From: Flavobacterium aquidurense
Lineage (GTDB): Bacteria; Bacteroidota; Bacteroidia; Flavobacteriales; Flavobacteriaceae
Direction of reading: 5' to 3'
Assembly: GCF_001404985.1 (NCBI RefSeq)
Contig: NZ_JRLF01000014.1
Coordinates: forward strand, 496,001 to 560,000
DNA: 64,000 nt
Made by a program: the position numbers and the translations under genes
In this document: positions 8,995 to 18,089 of the stretch, piece by piece
How positions within the stretch are numbered: position 1 is the first letter of the stretch
How the letters are laid out: each line of letters begins with the position of its first letter
Notes under the pieces: model-generated
Told to the model about the DNA's origin: nothing
Databases searched by the model: none
Seen by the model: the letters and a program-made list of their open reading frames with translations, nothing else

Positions 8995-11541
8995 ATGAAA
9001 AAAAAACTACTTTATCTAATTATTTTATTGACCTCTTGCCAAATATGGTCACAAGTTGTTATTAATGAATCATCAGGTTGGCTTGAATCGGCTTTTGTAA
9101 AATGGGCACCCCTTAGCAGTGCAGATACCTATAATGTATATTATACCGGAGGCGGACAGACTAACAAGAAAATAGACAACGAACTAATTCGTAGTTACGG
9201 AAGTTACTTTCGCGCCGACATTCCAGGGCTTGCTGCAGGAAGCTATACCATTACCATAAAACCAGTTACAGCAACAATAGAAGGATCAGGAGCGACAACG
9301 CCAGCATTAACAGTAATCGCTCAAGACCGAACAGGTTTTGCTTTTGAAGGCGGACGTCTTCCCGGAGGATACAAAGTAAATGGAACACCTAAAGATAATG
9401 CCGTAATACTTTATATAACACAAAACACTAAAAACACTATTTCGATGAATATCACTGGAGCTAGTACAAATCCTTGTGTTGGTTTACAAAATATTCTATA
9501 CGGAATTAAAAAAGGAAAAGACACACGTCCGTTCATCATACGCTTGATTGGGAATATTACCGATATGGCCATAATGGAGGGCGGAGATATTACAATCGAA
9601 AATGCAAATAATGCAAATAGCTATCTTACAATAGAAGGTATTGGAAACGATGCAGTAGTAAATGGCATGGGAATTCGTCTAAAAAAAGCATCAAATATCG
9701 AAGTAAGTAATCTTGGATTCATGAATTGCAACAGTACAGCTGGTGATAATATTGGAATGCAGCAAGACAATGATCATATTTGGGTTCATAATTGCGATTT
9801 ATTTTATGGAGACGCAGGAAGTGACGCTGATCAAATAAAAGGAGACGGAGCTTTAGACAATAAAAGTTCAACCTATATCACATTAGCTTATAATCACTTT
9901 TGGGATAGTGGAAAAGCAAGCTTATTAGGTTTGAGCGAAGGAACAACAACTGGCTTGTATATAACTTATCATCATAACTGGTTTGATCATTCAGATTCTC
10001 GCCATCCACGTGTTCGTTACTATTCTGCTCATATTTATAACAATTATTATGACGGAAATTCAAAATACGGAGCTGGATCAACAATGGGTTCTTCTTTATT
10101 TGTAGAAGGAAATTACTTTCGCAATACTAAAAACCCGATGATGATTTCGATGCAGGGAACAGATGCATGGGATGAAGCTGCACAAAAAAATAACGCAGGA
10201 ACAGTAGGAACTTTTTCCGGTGAAGCCGGAGGGAATATCAAAGCTTTTAATAATACTTTTGATACTGATATTGCCACTAATAGCATGCGATTTGTTGCCT
10301 ATGGAGATACAAATCCTTTATACAATATTTCAGGAAAAATAAATTCCACAATTGACTTTGACGCTTTTGTTCCAGCCAATCGTGGAGATCTGGTTCCTGC
10401 CACCGTAAAATCTGTTCTTGGAGCAAATACATACAATAACTTTGACACTGATACCTCACTTTATATAAAAAATTTAGTAATAGACCAACCTTCGGTTGCA
10501 AGAACTAAAGTAATGCAATACGCAGGTCGAGTTTCCGGAGGAGATTTAAAATGGACATTTAACAATGCTACTGACGATAAATCATCTACAGTAATCGCCG
10601 CTCTTAAATCAGCACTTTCTAGCTACACAAGCACATTAGTTGCCGTACAAAACGAAATACCAACTGTTGAGAGCAGCCAAACCTTAACTACAGATAGTGA
10701 TATAAACCAGACTGTAGCGACAGAAACGGCAATTGAACCTATAGTTTTTACATGGGGCGGAGATGCAACAGATGCTACTGTAACAGGATTACCGGCAGCA
10801 GGAATAAGCTTTGTAAAGAATATGACAACTAAAACTATAACAATAACTGGTATTCCAACATCAACTCTCTCTTTCTCTATTACGACAAGTGGCACAGGAG
10901 GAACGCCTGCAAAATTATCAGGAACAATAACAGTTGAAGGAACAACTACGCCTGCAGCAGGAGATCAAATTCATGATTTTACTTTGTCGGGAAAAGTAAG
11001 CACATTTTACACCATTACAGGCAACCTTGCTACAAACAAAGGAACTGTAACTTATAACGGCTCAACTTTAACGCAGTGCCTGAAAATGGAAACTGCAACT
11101 ACTATTACTTATACAACGACACAACCAAGCACATTAACGCTAGTTTTTGTTGAACCTGCAGGAACTGCAAAAATTGATGGTACAAATTATACTGCAACAG
11201 CAGGAATTATAACAATTCCTATTGCGGCAGGAAGTCATACAATAGCAAAAAAAGATACTGCCAATTTATTTTACATAAAAACAGCTTACAGCACATTAGG
11301 ATTAGATCAAAATATCGAATCTGCTAAAGTAATCTTATACCCTAACCCAGTAACAAATCAACTTTATATTTCTTCTGATGACGTTCAGAAAGTAGAAATT
11401 TACAATGTATTAGGCATGCTATTAAAAACTATCGAAAAAGATATCGAATCTATAGATTTAAGCCATTTAAATGCAGGAAACTACATTATTATGGTGACAA
11501 CAGACAAAGGAACTTTTAGTAAAAAGATTATAAAAAAATAG
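8995..11541 (+). CDS. Secreted pectate lyase, polysaccharide lyase family 1, T9SS substrate (paralogue 1)
   Basis: Cleaves polygalacturonate by beta-elimination outside the cell. Of 848 residues, 1-20 form a signal peptide ending in IWSQ. Residues 21-110 are a small beta-domain (fibronectin-like). About 111-440 form the right-handed beta-helix PL1 domain with HIWVHN (261-266), DGALDN (284-289), AYNHFWDSGKASLLG and the catalytic R336-x-P-x-x-R341 in SRHPRVR. About 555-650 is one Ig-like repeat. A beta-rich domain with an N-terminal DQIHDFTLSG follows. The last about 75 residues (ILYPNPVTNQL...KIIKK) are a T9SS type A sorting domain. It lies directly before a close paralogue; each gene has its own operator array and terminator. 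Catalytic residue assignment is by family pattern, not structure. Confidence 0.93.
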   Translation: MKKKLLYLIILLTSCQIWSQVVINESSGWLESAFVKWAPLSSADTYNVYYTGGGQTNKKIDNELIRSYGSYFRADIPGLAAGSYTITIKPVTATIEGSGATTPALTVIAQDRTGFAFEGGRLPGGYKVNGTPKDNAVILYITQNTKNTISMNITGASTNPCVGLQNILYGIKKGKDTRPFIIRLIGNITDMAIMEGGDITIENANNANSYLTIEGIGNDAVVNGMGIRLKKASNIEVSNLGFMNCNSTAGDNIGMQQDNDHIWVHNCDLFYGDAGSDADQIKGDGALDNKSSTYITLAYNHFWDSGKASLLGLSEGTTTGLYITYHHNWFDHSDSRHPRVRYYSAHIYNNYYDGNSKYGAGSTMGSSLFVEGNYFRNTKNPMMISMQGTDAWDEAAQKNNAGTVGTFSGEAGGNIKAFNNTFDTDIATNSMRFVAYGDTNPLYNISGKINSTIDFDAFVPANRGDLVPATVKSVLGANTYNNFDTDTSLYIKNLVIDQPSVARTKVMQYAGRVSGGDLKWTFNNATDDKSSTVIAALKSALSSYTSTLVAVQNEIPTVESSQTLTTDSDINQTVATETAIEPIVFTWGGDATDATVTGLPAAGISFVKNMTTKTITITGIPTSTLSFSITTSGTGGTPAKLSGTITVEGTTTPAAGDQIHDFTLSGKVSTFYTITGNLATNKGTVTYNGSTLTQCLKMETATTITYTTTQPSTLTLVFVEPAGTAKIDGTNYTATAGIITIPIAAGSHTIAKKDTANLFYIKTAYSTLGLDQNIESAKVILYPNPVTNQLYISSDDVQKVEIYNVLGMLLKTIEKDIESIDLSHLNAGNYIIMVTTDKGTFSKKIIKK

Positions 11542-11566
11542 TTCAACGTCAAAACATTCTCAAAAA

Positions 11567-11595
11567 AAGGCTTCCAATTGGAAGTCTTTTTTTTT
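11567..11595 (+). terminator. Terminator after pectate lyase 1
   Basis: AGGCTTCC pairs with GGAAGTCT around AATT, followed by nine T. The same stem sequence recurs after pectate lyase 2, so the terminator was duplicated with the gene. Confidence 0.85.
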
Positions 11596-11882
11596 GAACT
11601 AAAGCATTATTCTAAACCAATATTTATACATACTCAATTATAGATTTCAAGTTGAAAAAACACAAACTGACTTCTTTTTAACAGTTAAATTGAACTCAAA
11701 TAGATTTAAAGGTAAAAAAATCATCAATATTCAGCTTAAAATATAGTCTTTTTCCTATTTTATTGAATTTCAATTAAAATAATTAAAAATAACAAAATTA
11801 GAGATTATTTACCCATAATAAATCTTTTACAAATCTTATAAATAGCAACAAAATTGGCACTTGACAAAGTTTTCTTACATTA

Positions 11883-11915
11883 TGTAATAAATTGCATTTA
11901 GTGTAATTAATTACA
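11883..11915 (+). promoter_or_regulatory. Paired operator palindromes upstream of pectate lyase 2
   Basis: TGTAATAAATTGCA (11883-11896) and the perfect palindrome TGTAATTAATTACA (11902-11915) start 19 bases apart, the same arrangement as upstream of pectate lyase 1. The rest of this 540-base gap is AT-rich with no other gene visible. Confidence 0.65.
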
Positions 11916-12003
11916 TAATAAATATAATTACATACAATATTTTAAATTATATGTTTTTTTATTTATAAAAAAATGAGAATTTAAAATATTAAATATATTT
12001 TTG

Positions 12004-12017
12004 TGCAATCGATTACA
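12004..12017 (+). promoter_or_regulatory. Promoter-proximal operator of pectate lyase 2
   Basis: TGCAATCGATTACA, one mismatch from a perfect palindrome, begins 102 bases after the second upstream site and 78 bases before the ATG. A possible weak -7 box, TAGTTTCG, follows at 12028-12035. Confidence 0.65.
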
Positions 12018-12081
12018 ATTCATGGAATAGTTTCGATAATCAAAAAACCACAAAAACTTTATTAACTAAAAAACCACAATT

Positions 12082-14934
12082 ATGAAAAAAAACCTACTTA
12101 TTTTGACCTTTTTACTTATGTGCTCACAAATTTGGGCACAACAAGTTCAGATTAATGAAGCAGCAGGCTGGCTCGAATCTGCTTTTGTTAAATGGCAACC
12201 CGTAAGCAATGCCCAAACTTACAATGTTTATTATACAGGAAACGGTCTCGTAGACAAAAAAATAGACGATCAGCTTATAAGAAGTTATGGTTCATATTAC
12301 AGAGCTGATATTCCGGGACTTAAAGCCGGGGCTTATACTATAAAAGTAAAACCCGTAATTTCAGGAACAGAAGGCAGCGGTTCTGTCACAAACAATTTGA
12401 CCGTTCTGGCTCATGACCGTAATGGTTTTGCTTTTGACGGAGGACGTGTACCAGGCGGATACAATGCAGATGGAACCCCAAAAACAGGAGCAGTAATTCT
12501 TTATATAACTCAAAATACCAAAAACACAATATCTATGGATATTACCGGCGCAAGTTCTAATCCTTGTGTAGGTTTACAAAATATTCTATATGCCATTAAA
12601 AAAGGAAAAGATACACGCCCGTTTATTATTCGCCTGATTGGAAATATCACTGATCTGAGCGTAATGGAAGGTGGAGATATTGTAATTGAAAATGGCAACA
12701 ATGCCTCTAGCTATGTTACCTTAGAAGGAGTTGGTACAGATGCAGTTGCAAATGGCTGGGGAGTACGCCTTAAGTCAGCATCGAATATTGAAGTTAGCAA
12801 TATTGGCGTTATGAATTGCAACAGTACAGCGGGCGACAATATTGGCATGCAACAAGATAATGATCACGTTTGGGTTCATAACTGTGATTTATTTTACGGA
12901 AATGCCGGCAGCGACGCAGATCAAATAAAAGGAGACGGAGCTTTAGACAATAAAACATCAACTTATATTACATTAGCTTACAATCACTTTTGGGATAGCG
13001 GTAAAGCAAGTTTATTAGGATTAAGCGAAGGTTCTACAAGTGGCTTGTACATTACGTATCACCATAACTGGTTCGATCATTCTGATTCTCGTCATCCGCG
13101 TGTTCGTTATTATTCTGCACACATCTACAATAATTATTTTGATGGTGTTTCAAAATATGGATCTGGTTCTACATTAGGCTCTTCTTTATTTCTTGAAGGA
13201 AACTATTTCCGAAACAGCAAACACCCAATGCTGACATCATTACAGGGAAGTGATATTTGGGACGAAGCAAATCAGGTAAATAATGCCGGAACAATGGGAA
13301 CATTTTCAGGTGAAGCAGGAGGCTCAATTAAGGCATTCAATAATACTTTTGATGCAGATATCGCGACAAACAACATGCGTTTTGTGGCTTACGGAGATAC
13401 AAATCCTTTATATAACATTTCAGGAAAAATTAGCTCCACAACAGATTTTGATGCATATGTTGCCACAACAAGAGGTGAAATTGTAAGCAGTAATGTAAAA
13501 TCTAAATCCGGAGCAAACACTTATAATAACTTCGATACCAATACTGCATTGTATGTAAAAAATCTGGTAATAGATCAACCTGCAACTGCCAAAACAAAAA
13601 CAACACAATATGCCGGCCGTGTTTCCGGAGGGGATCTAAAATGGGTATTTAACAATTCAACAGATGATACATCATCTACTGTGATTACGGCATTAAAATC
13701 TGCGCTTACCAATTATTCAGGAACTTTAGTTTCGGTACAAGGTGAAGGTACTCCACCTTCAAACCCGCAAACACTTACTTCTACTTCCAATAATAACCAA
13801 ACCATAGTAAGCGGTACAGCAATTAGTTCGATAATTTTTACATGGGGCGGCAGCGCAACTGATGCAACAGTAACCGGATTACCGGCATCAGGAATTAGCT
13901 TTGTAAAAAACACTACAGCTAAAACTATTACTATTACAGGAACTCCAACAGCTACTGTATCATACTCGATTGCTACAACTGGAACAGGAACAGCAGCTAC
14001 GGGATCAGGAACAATTACTGTTTCAGCATCAGGTGCTCAAACGCTTACTTATACTTCTAACAATAACCAAACCGTAGCAAGCGGAACAGCAATTGGCTCC
14101 ATAATTTTTACCTGGGGAGGAAGTGCAACTGACGCAACAGTAACCGGATTACCAGCATCAGGAATTAGTTTTGTAAAAAATACTTCAGCTAAAACTATTA
14201 CTATTACAGGAACTCCAACGGCAACATTATCGTATTCTATTGTTACAACAGGAACGGGAACAGCTGCTACAGGATCCGGAACAATTACTGTAACAACCAG
14301 TAATCCTGGTACAGACCAAATTCATAATTTTACAACATCAGGAAAAACAAGTTCTTTTTATAGTATAACAGGTAACATGAATTCGTCTGCCGGATCTGTA
14401 ACATATGCCGGATTAACATTAACAGCACGTTTAAAAATAGAATCAAGCACATCAATTAAATATACCACGACAAGCGCTTCGACATTGACTTTAGTATTTG
14501 ACTCCAACTTTACAGGAACAATAATAGTAGACAATATCTCGTATACAGCTTCTTCCGGGATTGTTACAGCTTCAGTTGCTGCCGGAGCTCACACCATAAC
14601 AAAAGGATCTGTTGCTAACTTATTTTATATAAGTACAAAATACAATGGAAGTACTGCAAGAATAACGCAAGCTTCAGAATTTACTGAAAGCGAAGCAACA
14701 ACTGAATCTTTAAAAGTAATTTTGTATCCAAACCCTGTAACAAACACTTTATACTTGTCGAACTCCAATCAAAAAGTTGAACAAGTTTTAATTTATAATT
14801 TATCTGGCTTATTGGTTAAAAGCGCTGGAAAAGACACAGAAAGCATCGATCTGAATCAATTAATTCCGGGAACTTATTTAGTAAAAGTAAGTACTACAGG
14901 TGGTTCGTTTACTCAAACCATTTTAAAGAAATAG
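12082..14934 (+). CDS. Secreted pectate lyase, polysaccharide lyase family 1, T9SS substrate (paralogue 2)
   Basis: A close paralogue of the preceding gene, with the same signal peptide type (ending in IWAQ), N-terminal beta-domain, PL1 beta-helix with HVWVHN and SRHPRVR, and C-terminal T9SS type A domain (ILYPNPVTNTL). At 950 residues it is about 100 longer, mainly because the Ig-like repeat is present twice in tandem (residues about 563-652 and 653-742) where the first paralogue has one. Both enzymes should act on extracellular pectate; the longer linker may hold the catalytic domain further from the surface. It arose by tandem gene duplication, with operator array and terminator copied too. 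Confidence 0.93.
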   Translation: MKKNLLILTFLLMCSQIWAQQVQINEAAGWLESAFVKWQPVSNAQTYNVYYTGNGLVDKKIDDQLIRSYGSYYRADIPGLKAGAYTIKVKPVISGTEGSGSVTNNLTVLAHDRNGFAFDGGRVPGGYNADGTPKTGAVILYITQNTKNTISMDITGASSNPCVGLQNILYAIKKGKDTRPFIIRLIGNITDLSVMEGGDIVIENGNNASSYVTLEGVGTDAVANGWGVRLKSASNIEVSNIGVMNCNSTAGDNIGMQQDNDHVWVHNCDLFYGNAGSDADQIKGDGALDNKTSTYITLAYNHFWDSGKASLLGLSEGSTSGLYITYHHNWFDHSDSRHPRVRYYSAHIYNNYFDGVSKYGSGSTLGSSLFLEGNYFRNSKHPMLTSLQGSDIWDEANQVNNAGTMGTFSGEAGGSIKAFNNTFDADIATNNMRFVAYGDTNPLYNISGKISSTTDFDAYVATTRGEIVSSNVKSKSGANTYNNFDTNTALYVKNLVIDQPATAKTKTTQYAGRVSGGDLKWVFNNSTDDTSSTVITALKSALTNYSGTLVSVQGEGTPPSNPQTLTSTSNNNQTIVSGTAISSIIFTWGGSATDATVTGLPASGISFVKNTTAKTITITGTPTATVSYSIATTGTGTAATGSGTITVSASGAQTLTYTSNNNQTVASGTAIGSIIFTWGGSATDATVTGLPASGISFVKNTSAKTITITGTPTATLSYSIVTTGTGTAATGSGTITVTTSNPGTDQIHNFTTSGKTSSFYSITGNMNSSAGSVTYAGLTLTARLKIESSTSIKYTTTSASTLTLVFDSNFTGTIIVDNISYTASSGIVTASVAAGAHTITKGSVANLFYISTKYNGSTARITQASEFTESEATTESLKVILYPNPVTNTLYLSNSNQKVEQVLIYNLSGLLVKSAGKDTESIDLNQLIPGTYLVKVSTTGGSFTQTILKK
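13768..14307 (+). repeat. Two tandem 270-bp Ig-like coding repeats in pectate lyase 2
   Basis: Unit 1 (13768-14037) and unit 2 (14038-14307) each encode 90 residues beginning QTLT and containing FTWGGSATDATVTGLPASG. The protein copies are nearly identical, which indicates a recent internal duplication. Confidence 0.9.
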
Positions 14935-14950
14935 ATTAATCCTAAAAGTA

Positions 14951-14979
14951 AAAGGCTTCCAAAATTGGAAGCCTTTTTT
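14951..14979. terminator. Bidirectional terminator between pectate lyase 2 and the aldehyde dehydrogenase gene
   Basis: AAAGGCTTCC pairs perfectly with GGAAGCCTTT around a 6-base loop, with T on the right and A on the left, so it can stop transcription from both convergent genes. Confidence 0.9.
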
Positions 14980-15002
14980 ATCTATTATCTTTAAATCAAA
15001 TT

Positions 15003-16556
15003 CTATAAATCAAATTTGATTCCTTGTGCCAAAGGCAAACTTGTTGTGTAATTAATTGTATTGGTTTGACGTCGCATGTAGATTTTCCAGGCATCAGATC
15101 CTGATTCACGTCCGCCACCGGTTTCTTTTTCTCCACCAAAAGCACCACCAATTTCAGCACCTGAAGTTCCAATGTTCACATTTGCAATTCCACAATCTGA
15201 ACCTACTACTGATAAAAATCTTTCGGCTTCACGTAAATTATTCGTCATAATTGCAGATGATAATCCTTGCCCTACTCCATTTTGAATTTCGATAGCATTA
15301 TCAACATCACCAGAATATTTAATTAAGTATAAAACCGGAGCAAATGTTTCGTGTTGTACAATTGCGTAAGAATTTTGCGCCTCGGCAATTGCTGGTTTTA
15401 CATAACAGCCACTTTCATAACCTTCGCCGGAAAGTACTCCTCCTTCAACTAAAATTTTTCCGCCTTCAGCAACCACTTTATTCAAAGCGATGGCATACAT
15501 TTCAACAGCATGAGTATCAATTAGTGGTCCAACATGATTGTTTTCGTCAAGCGGATTTCCTATTCTCAATTGTTTATAAGCAGCAACTAAAGCGTCTTTA
15601 ACTTTATCATAAATACTTTCGTGAATAATCAAGCGGCGAGTTGATGTACAGCGTTGTCCCGCAGTTCCTACTGCACCAAAAACAGCGCCAATAACCGTCA
15701 TTTTAATATCAGCATCCGGAGTAACTATAATAGCATTGTTTCCTCCTAATTCTAATAATGATTTCCCTAAACGTCCAGCAACTTTTTGTGCAACAATTTT
15801 CCCCATTCGGGTTGAACCTGTAGCAGAAATTAACGGAATTCTGGTATCAGCCGTCATTAATTCTCCTATTTGATAATCTCCATTTATTAAACATGAGATT
15901 CCTTCCGGTAAATTATTTTCTTTAATAACCTGTGCAATTATATTTTGACAGGCAATTCCGCACAAAGGTGTTTTTTCAGAAGGTTTCCAAACACACACAT
16001 CTCCGGAAATCCAGGCTAAAGCAGTGTTCCACGACCAAACTGCAACCGGAAAGTTGAATGCCGAAATTATTCCAACAACTCCCAGAGAATGATATTGTTC
16101 ATACATACGATGTCCCGGTCTTTCTGAATGCATTGTTAATCCGTGAAGCTGACGAGATAAACCTACTGCAAAATCACAGATATCGATCATTTCCTGAACT
16201 TCTCCATATCCTTCCTGCAATGATTTTCCCATTTCATATGAAACCAATTTACCAAGAGCTTCTTTATTTTCACGTAACTTTTGACCAAACTGACGTACAA
16301 TTTCCCCACGTTGCGGTGCAGGAATTAAACGAAATGTTTTAAAAGCTTCTGTCGCTGAACGCATCACTTTTTCATAATCTTCAAGTGTAGATGTTTTTAC
16401 CGAAGCAATCAATTTTCCGTCAACCGGTGAAAAACTATCTAAAATTTCTCCTGATGAAAAATTTTCCACACCTGTTGATGTTCCTTCATTTATCAATTTG
16501 ATGCCCAATTTTTCCAGAGCCTCATTCATTCCAAATTGCGATGCTATTGTTGTCAT
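15003..16556 (-). CDS. amaB: ALDH7-type aldehyde dehydrogenase (probable alpha-aminoadipic semialdehyde / piperideine-6-carboxylate dehydrogenase)
   Basis: An NAD(P)-dependent aldehyde dehydrogenase of 517 residues. Catalytic Cys303 lies in TAGQRCTSTRRLI and general base Glu269 in LELGGNNAIIV. The wording GQRCTSTRRL, SAFNFPVAVWSWNTALAWISGDVCVWKPSEKTPL and the C-terminal IGGAFGGEKETGGGRESGSDAWKIYMRRQTNTINY are typical of the antiquitin (ALDH7) subfamily. That family oxidises alpha-aminoadipic semialdehyde in lysine catabolism. No other lysine-degradation gene is adjacent, so the substrate is inferred from the subfamily only. It is monocistronic, convergent with pectate lyase 2 and divergent from the phosphodiesterase gene. 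Confidence 0.88.
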   Translation of the reverse strand: MTTIASQFGMNEALEKLGIKLINEGTSTGVENFSSGEILDSFSPVDGKLIASVKTSTLEDYEKVMRSATEAFKTFRLIPAPQRGEIVRQFGQKLRENKEALGKLVSYEMGKSLQEGYGEVQEMIDICDFAVGLSRQLHGLTMHSERPGHRMYEQYHSLGVVGIISAFNFPVAVWSWNTALAWISGDVCVWKPSEKTPLCGIACQNIIAQVIKENNLPEGISCLINGDYQIGELMTADTRIPLISATGSTRMGKIVAQKVAGRLGKSLLELGGNNAIIVTPDADIKMTVIGAVFGAVGTAGQRCTSTRRLIIHESIYDKVKDALVAAYKQLRIGNPLDENNHVGPLIDTHAVEMYAIALNKVVAEGGKILVEGGVLSGEGYESGCYVKPAIAEAQNSYAIVQHETFAPVLYLIKYSGDVDNAIEIQNGVGQGLSSAIMTNNLREAERFLSVVGSDCGIANVNIGTSGAEIGGAFGGEKETGGGRESGSDAWKIYMRRQTNTINYTTSLPLAQGIKFDL

Positions 16557-16737
16557 TGTAACTTTTTTAGTTAAAATTGTTATATTTTTATGTAAAGATA
16601 TTGTTTCGAGTTGAATTTCAACCGAAGCATGTTGTTAAAATCAAGTAAATTTAGGATTAATAAAAATCAATTAAAGAAATATTCCTCAATTTATTCGTCT
16701 TAATTCAGGAACTTTGCGGCAACAAAATTATTTAAAT

Positions 16738-17697
16738 ATGTCTCTTTTGAATCGTCTCCTGATTTGTTTGGTTTTAATTTCATTTAATGCATTTTCTCAA
16801 AAAGAACAAAAAGCGTCTTTTCAGGTTGTTCCATTAGGAATAAAAGGCGGAATTGACGAAAAAAATCTTTCAGCTTATTTAGTCGCTCCAATAAATACAA
16901 ACGATTTCATTTCTCTGGATGCAGGAACTATACATGCAGGGATCGAAAAAGCAATTGAAAATAAAGTATTTAAAGTTTCGACTGATGAAGTTTTACGCAA
17001 ATACATCAAAGGTTATTTTATTTCGCACGCTCATTTAGATCACGTTTCGGGATTAATTATTAACTCTCCGGCAGATTCTTCAAAAACAGTATATGCTACT
17101 GAAAAATGTATGGAAATGATGGAAAACCATTATTTTAATGATGAAACCTGGGCAAATTTTGGTGATAAAGGTCCCGGAAAACCATTAAAAAAATATCACT
17201 TCCAAACTTTGAATATAGGAGAAGAAACTTTAATTACAAATACTACAATGACAGTTAAAGCTTTTCCATTAAGTCATGTTAATCCGTTTGAAAGCACAGC
17301 TTTTCTAATTAAAAATGGAGATTCATATGTACTTTATTTGGGAGATACCGGACCTGATGCTGTAGAAAAAAGCGATAAATTAAAATCACTCTGGACCGCT
17401 ATTGCTCCTCTAATAAAAAACAAACAATTAAAAGGAATTTTTATCGAAGTTTCATTCCCGAATGAGCAACCAGACCAATTTCTTTTTGGTCATTTGACTC
17501 CCAATCACTTAATGAAGGAACTTCATACTTTAGCTGATTTGTCAGGAAAAGATACTTTGAAAGGTTTCAATATTATTGTGACACATTTGAAACCGCCAAC
17601 TAAAAACATCATCAAACTTAAAGAACAATTACAAAAGCAAAATGATTTAGGATTTAAGATTATTTATCCTGAACAAGGGAAGATATTTGAATTGTAA
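16738..17697 (+). CDS. Exported class II 3',5'-cyclic-nucleotide phosphodiesterase (MBL fold)
   Basis: Hydrolyses 3',5'-cyclic nucleotides, by similarity to yeast PDE1 and Vibrio CpdP (PF02112). From the ATG at 16738 the protein has 319 residues with a signal peptide ending near SFNAFSQ (residue 21), so it should act in the periplasm. The metal-binding motif is H97-x-H99-x-D101-H102 in ISHAHLDHVSG. Further metal-ligand candidates are in FPLSHVN, LYLGDTGPD, IFIEVSFPNEQ, FGHLTP and VTHLKPP, in the family order. A longer frame from TTG 16714 overlaps a -7-like GAACTTTG (16709-16716) and is rejected as a start. It is monocistronic; dispersed repeats follow it. Confidence 0.87.
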   Translation: MSLLNRLLICLVLISFNAFSQKEQKASFQVVPLGIKGGIDEKNLSAYLVAPINTNDFISLDAGTIHAGIEKAIENKVFKVSTDEVLRKYIKGYFISHAHLDHVSGLIINSPADSSKTVYATEKCMEMMENHYFNDETWANFGDKGPGKPLKKYHFQTLNIGEETLITNTTMTVKAFPLSHVNPFESTAFLIKNGDSYVLYLGDTGPDAVEKSDKLKSLWTAIAPLIKNKQLKGIFIEVSFPNEQPDQFLFGHLTPNHLMKELHTLADLSGKDTLKGFNIIVTHLKPPTKNIIKLKEQLQKQNDLGFKIIYPEQGKIFEL

Positions 17698-17705
17698 TTT
17701 TTTAA

Positions 17706-17735
17706 AGCCACAGATTTCACAGATTAAAGAGATTT
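17706..17735. repeat. Half of a dispersed CACAGATT-type repeat
   Basis: GCCACAGATTTCACAGATTA resembles one arm of the CACGCAGATT hairpin at 43528-43594, but no matching second arm is present here. It may be a degenerate element. Confidence 0.3.
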
Positions 17736-17746
17736 TTTTCCTTTTT

Positions 17747-17846
17747 TGTCATTTCGACGCAGGAGAAATCACACGAGAAATTCTGCAATCAAAATCGCCA
17801 ATCTTTGTCGAATCCCAAGTGTGATTTCTCCTGCGTCGAAATGACA
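17747..17846. repeat. 100-bp element with perfect 28-bp terminal inverted repeats (copy 1)
   Basis: Left arm 17747-17774 (begins TGTCATTTCGACG, ends AAATCACAC) is the exact reverse complement of right arm 17819-17846. The 44-base centre contains CGCCAATCTTTGTCGA, which is also present in the centre of the second copy at 23334-23433. No open frame is supported, so it is a non-coding, non-autonomous element. I see no clear target-site duplication. Confidence 0.85.
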
Positions 17847-17877
17847 AGATTGTGTTGATCCCTGTACTTAAATGATG

Positions 17878-17960
17878 CCCTAGCCCCGATGAAGTGGAAA
17901 TCCTTTTGTGCCGGCGTTCGGCACAAAAGATTGAAAAGGATAGCGGGAAATAGCTCTTAA
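17878..17960. repeat. REP-like inverted repeat (copy 2)
   Basis: A left part TAGCCCCGATGAAGTGG then ATCCTTTTGTGCCG faces CGGCACAAAAG and AAAAGGATAGCGGGAAATAGC. The central stem TTTTGTGCCG/CGGCACAAAA is perfect around a 6-base loop. The outer parts match the hairpin between nuoH and nuoI at 1194-1270. Together with the element at 17747 it fills most of the 392-base gap between two convergent genes. Confidence 0.65.
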
Positions 17961-18089
17961 CAAAAATTAAAATTCCAAATTTCAAATTTGAAATTCTAAA
18001 AAGTTCTAATTCGAATATTTTTTATTCTTACTTTATATACAGAATATCTAACAGGTTTTAAAAACTTATTTGATATTTGACTCAATATA

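Noticed and set aside
16714..16737. TTG start for the phosphodiesterase gene
   Set aside because: It overlaps a -7-like GAACTTTG, and the signal peptide begins at the later ATG.
17749..17985. 78-codon minus-strand frame
   Set aside because: It runs through two inverted-repeat elements and encodes no plausible protein.
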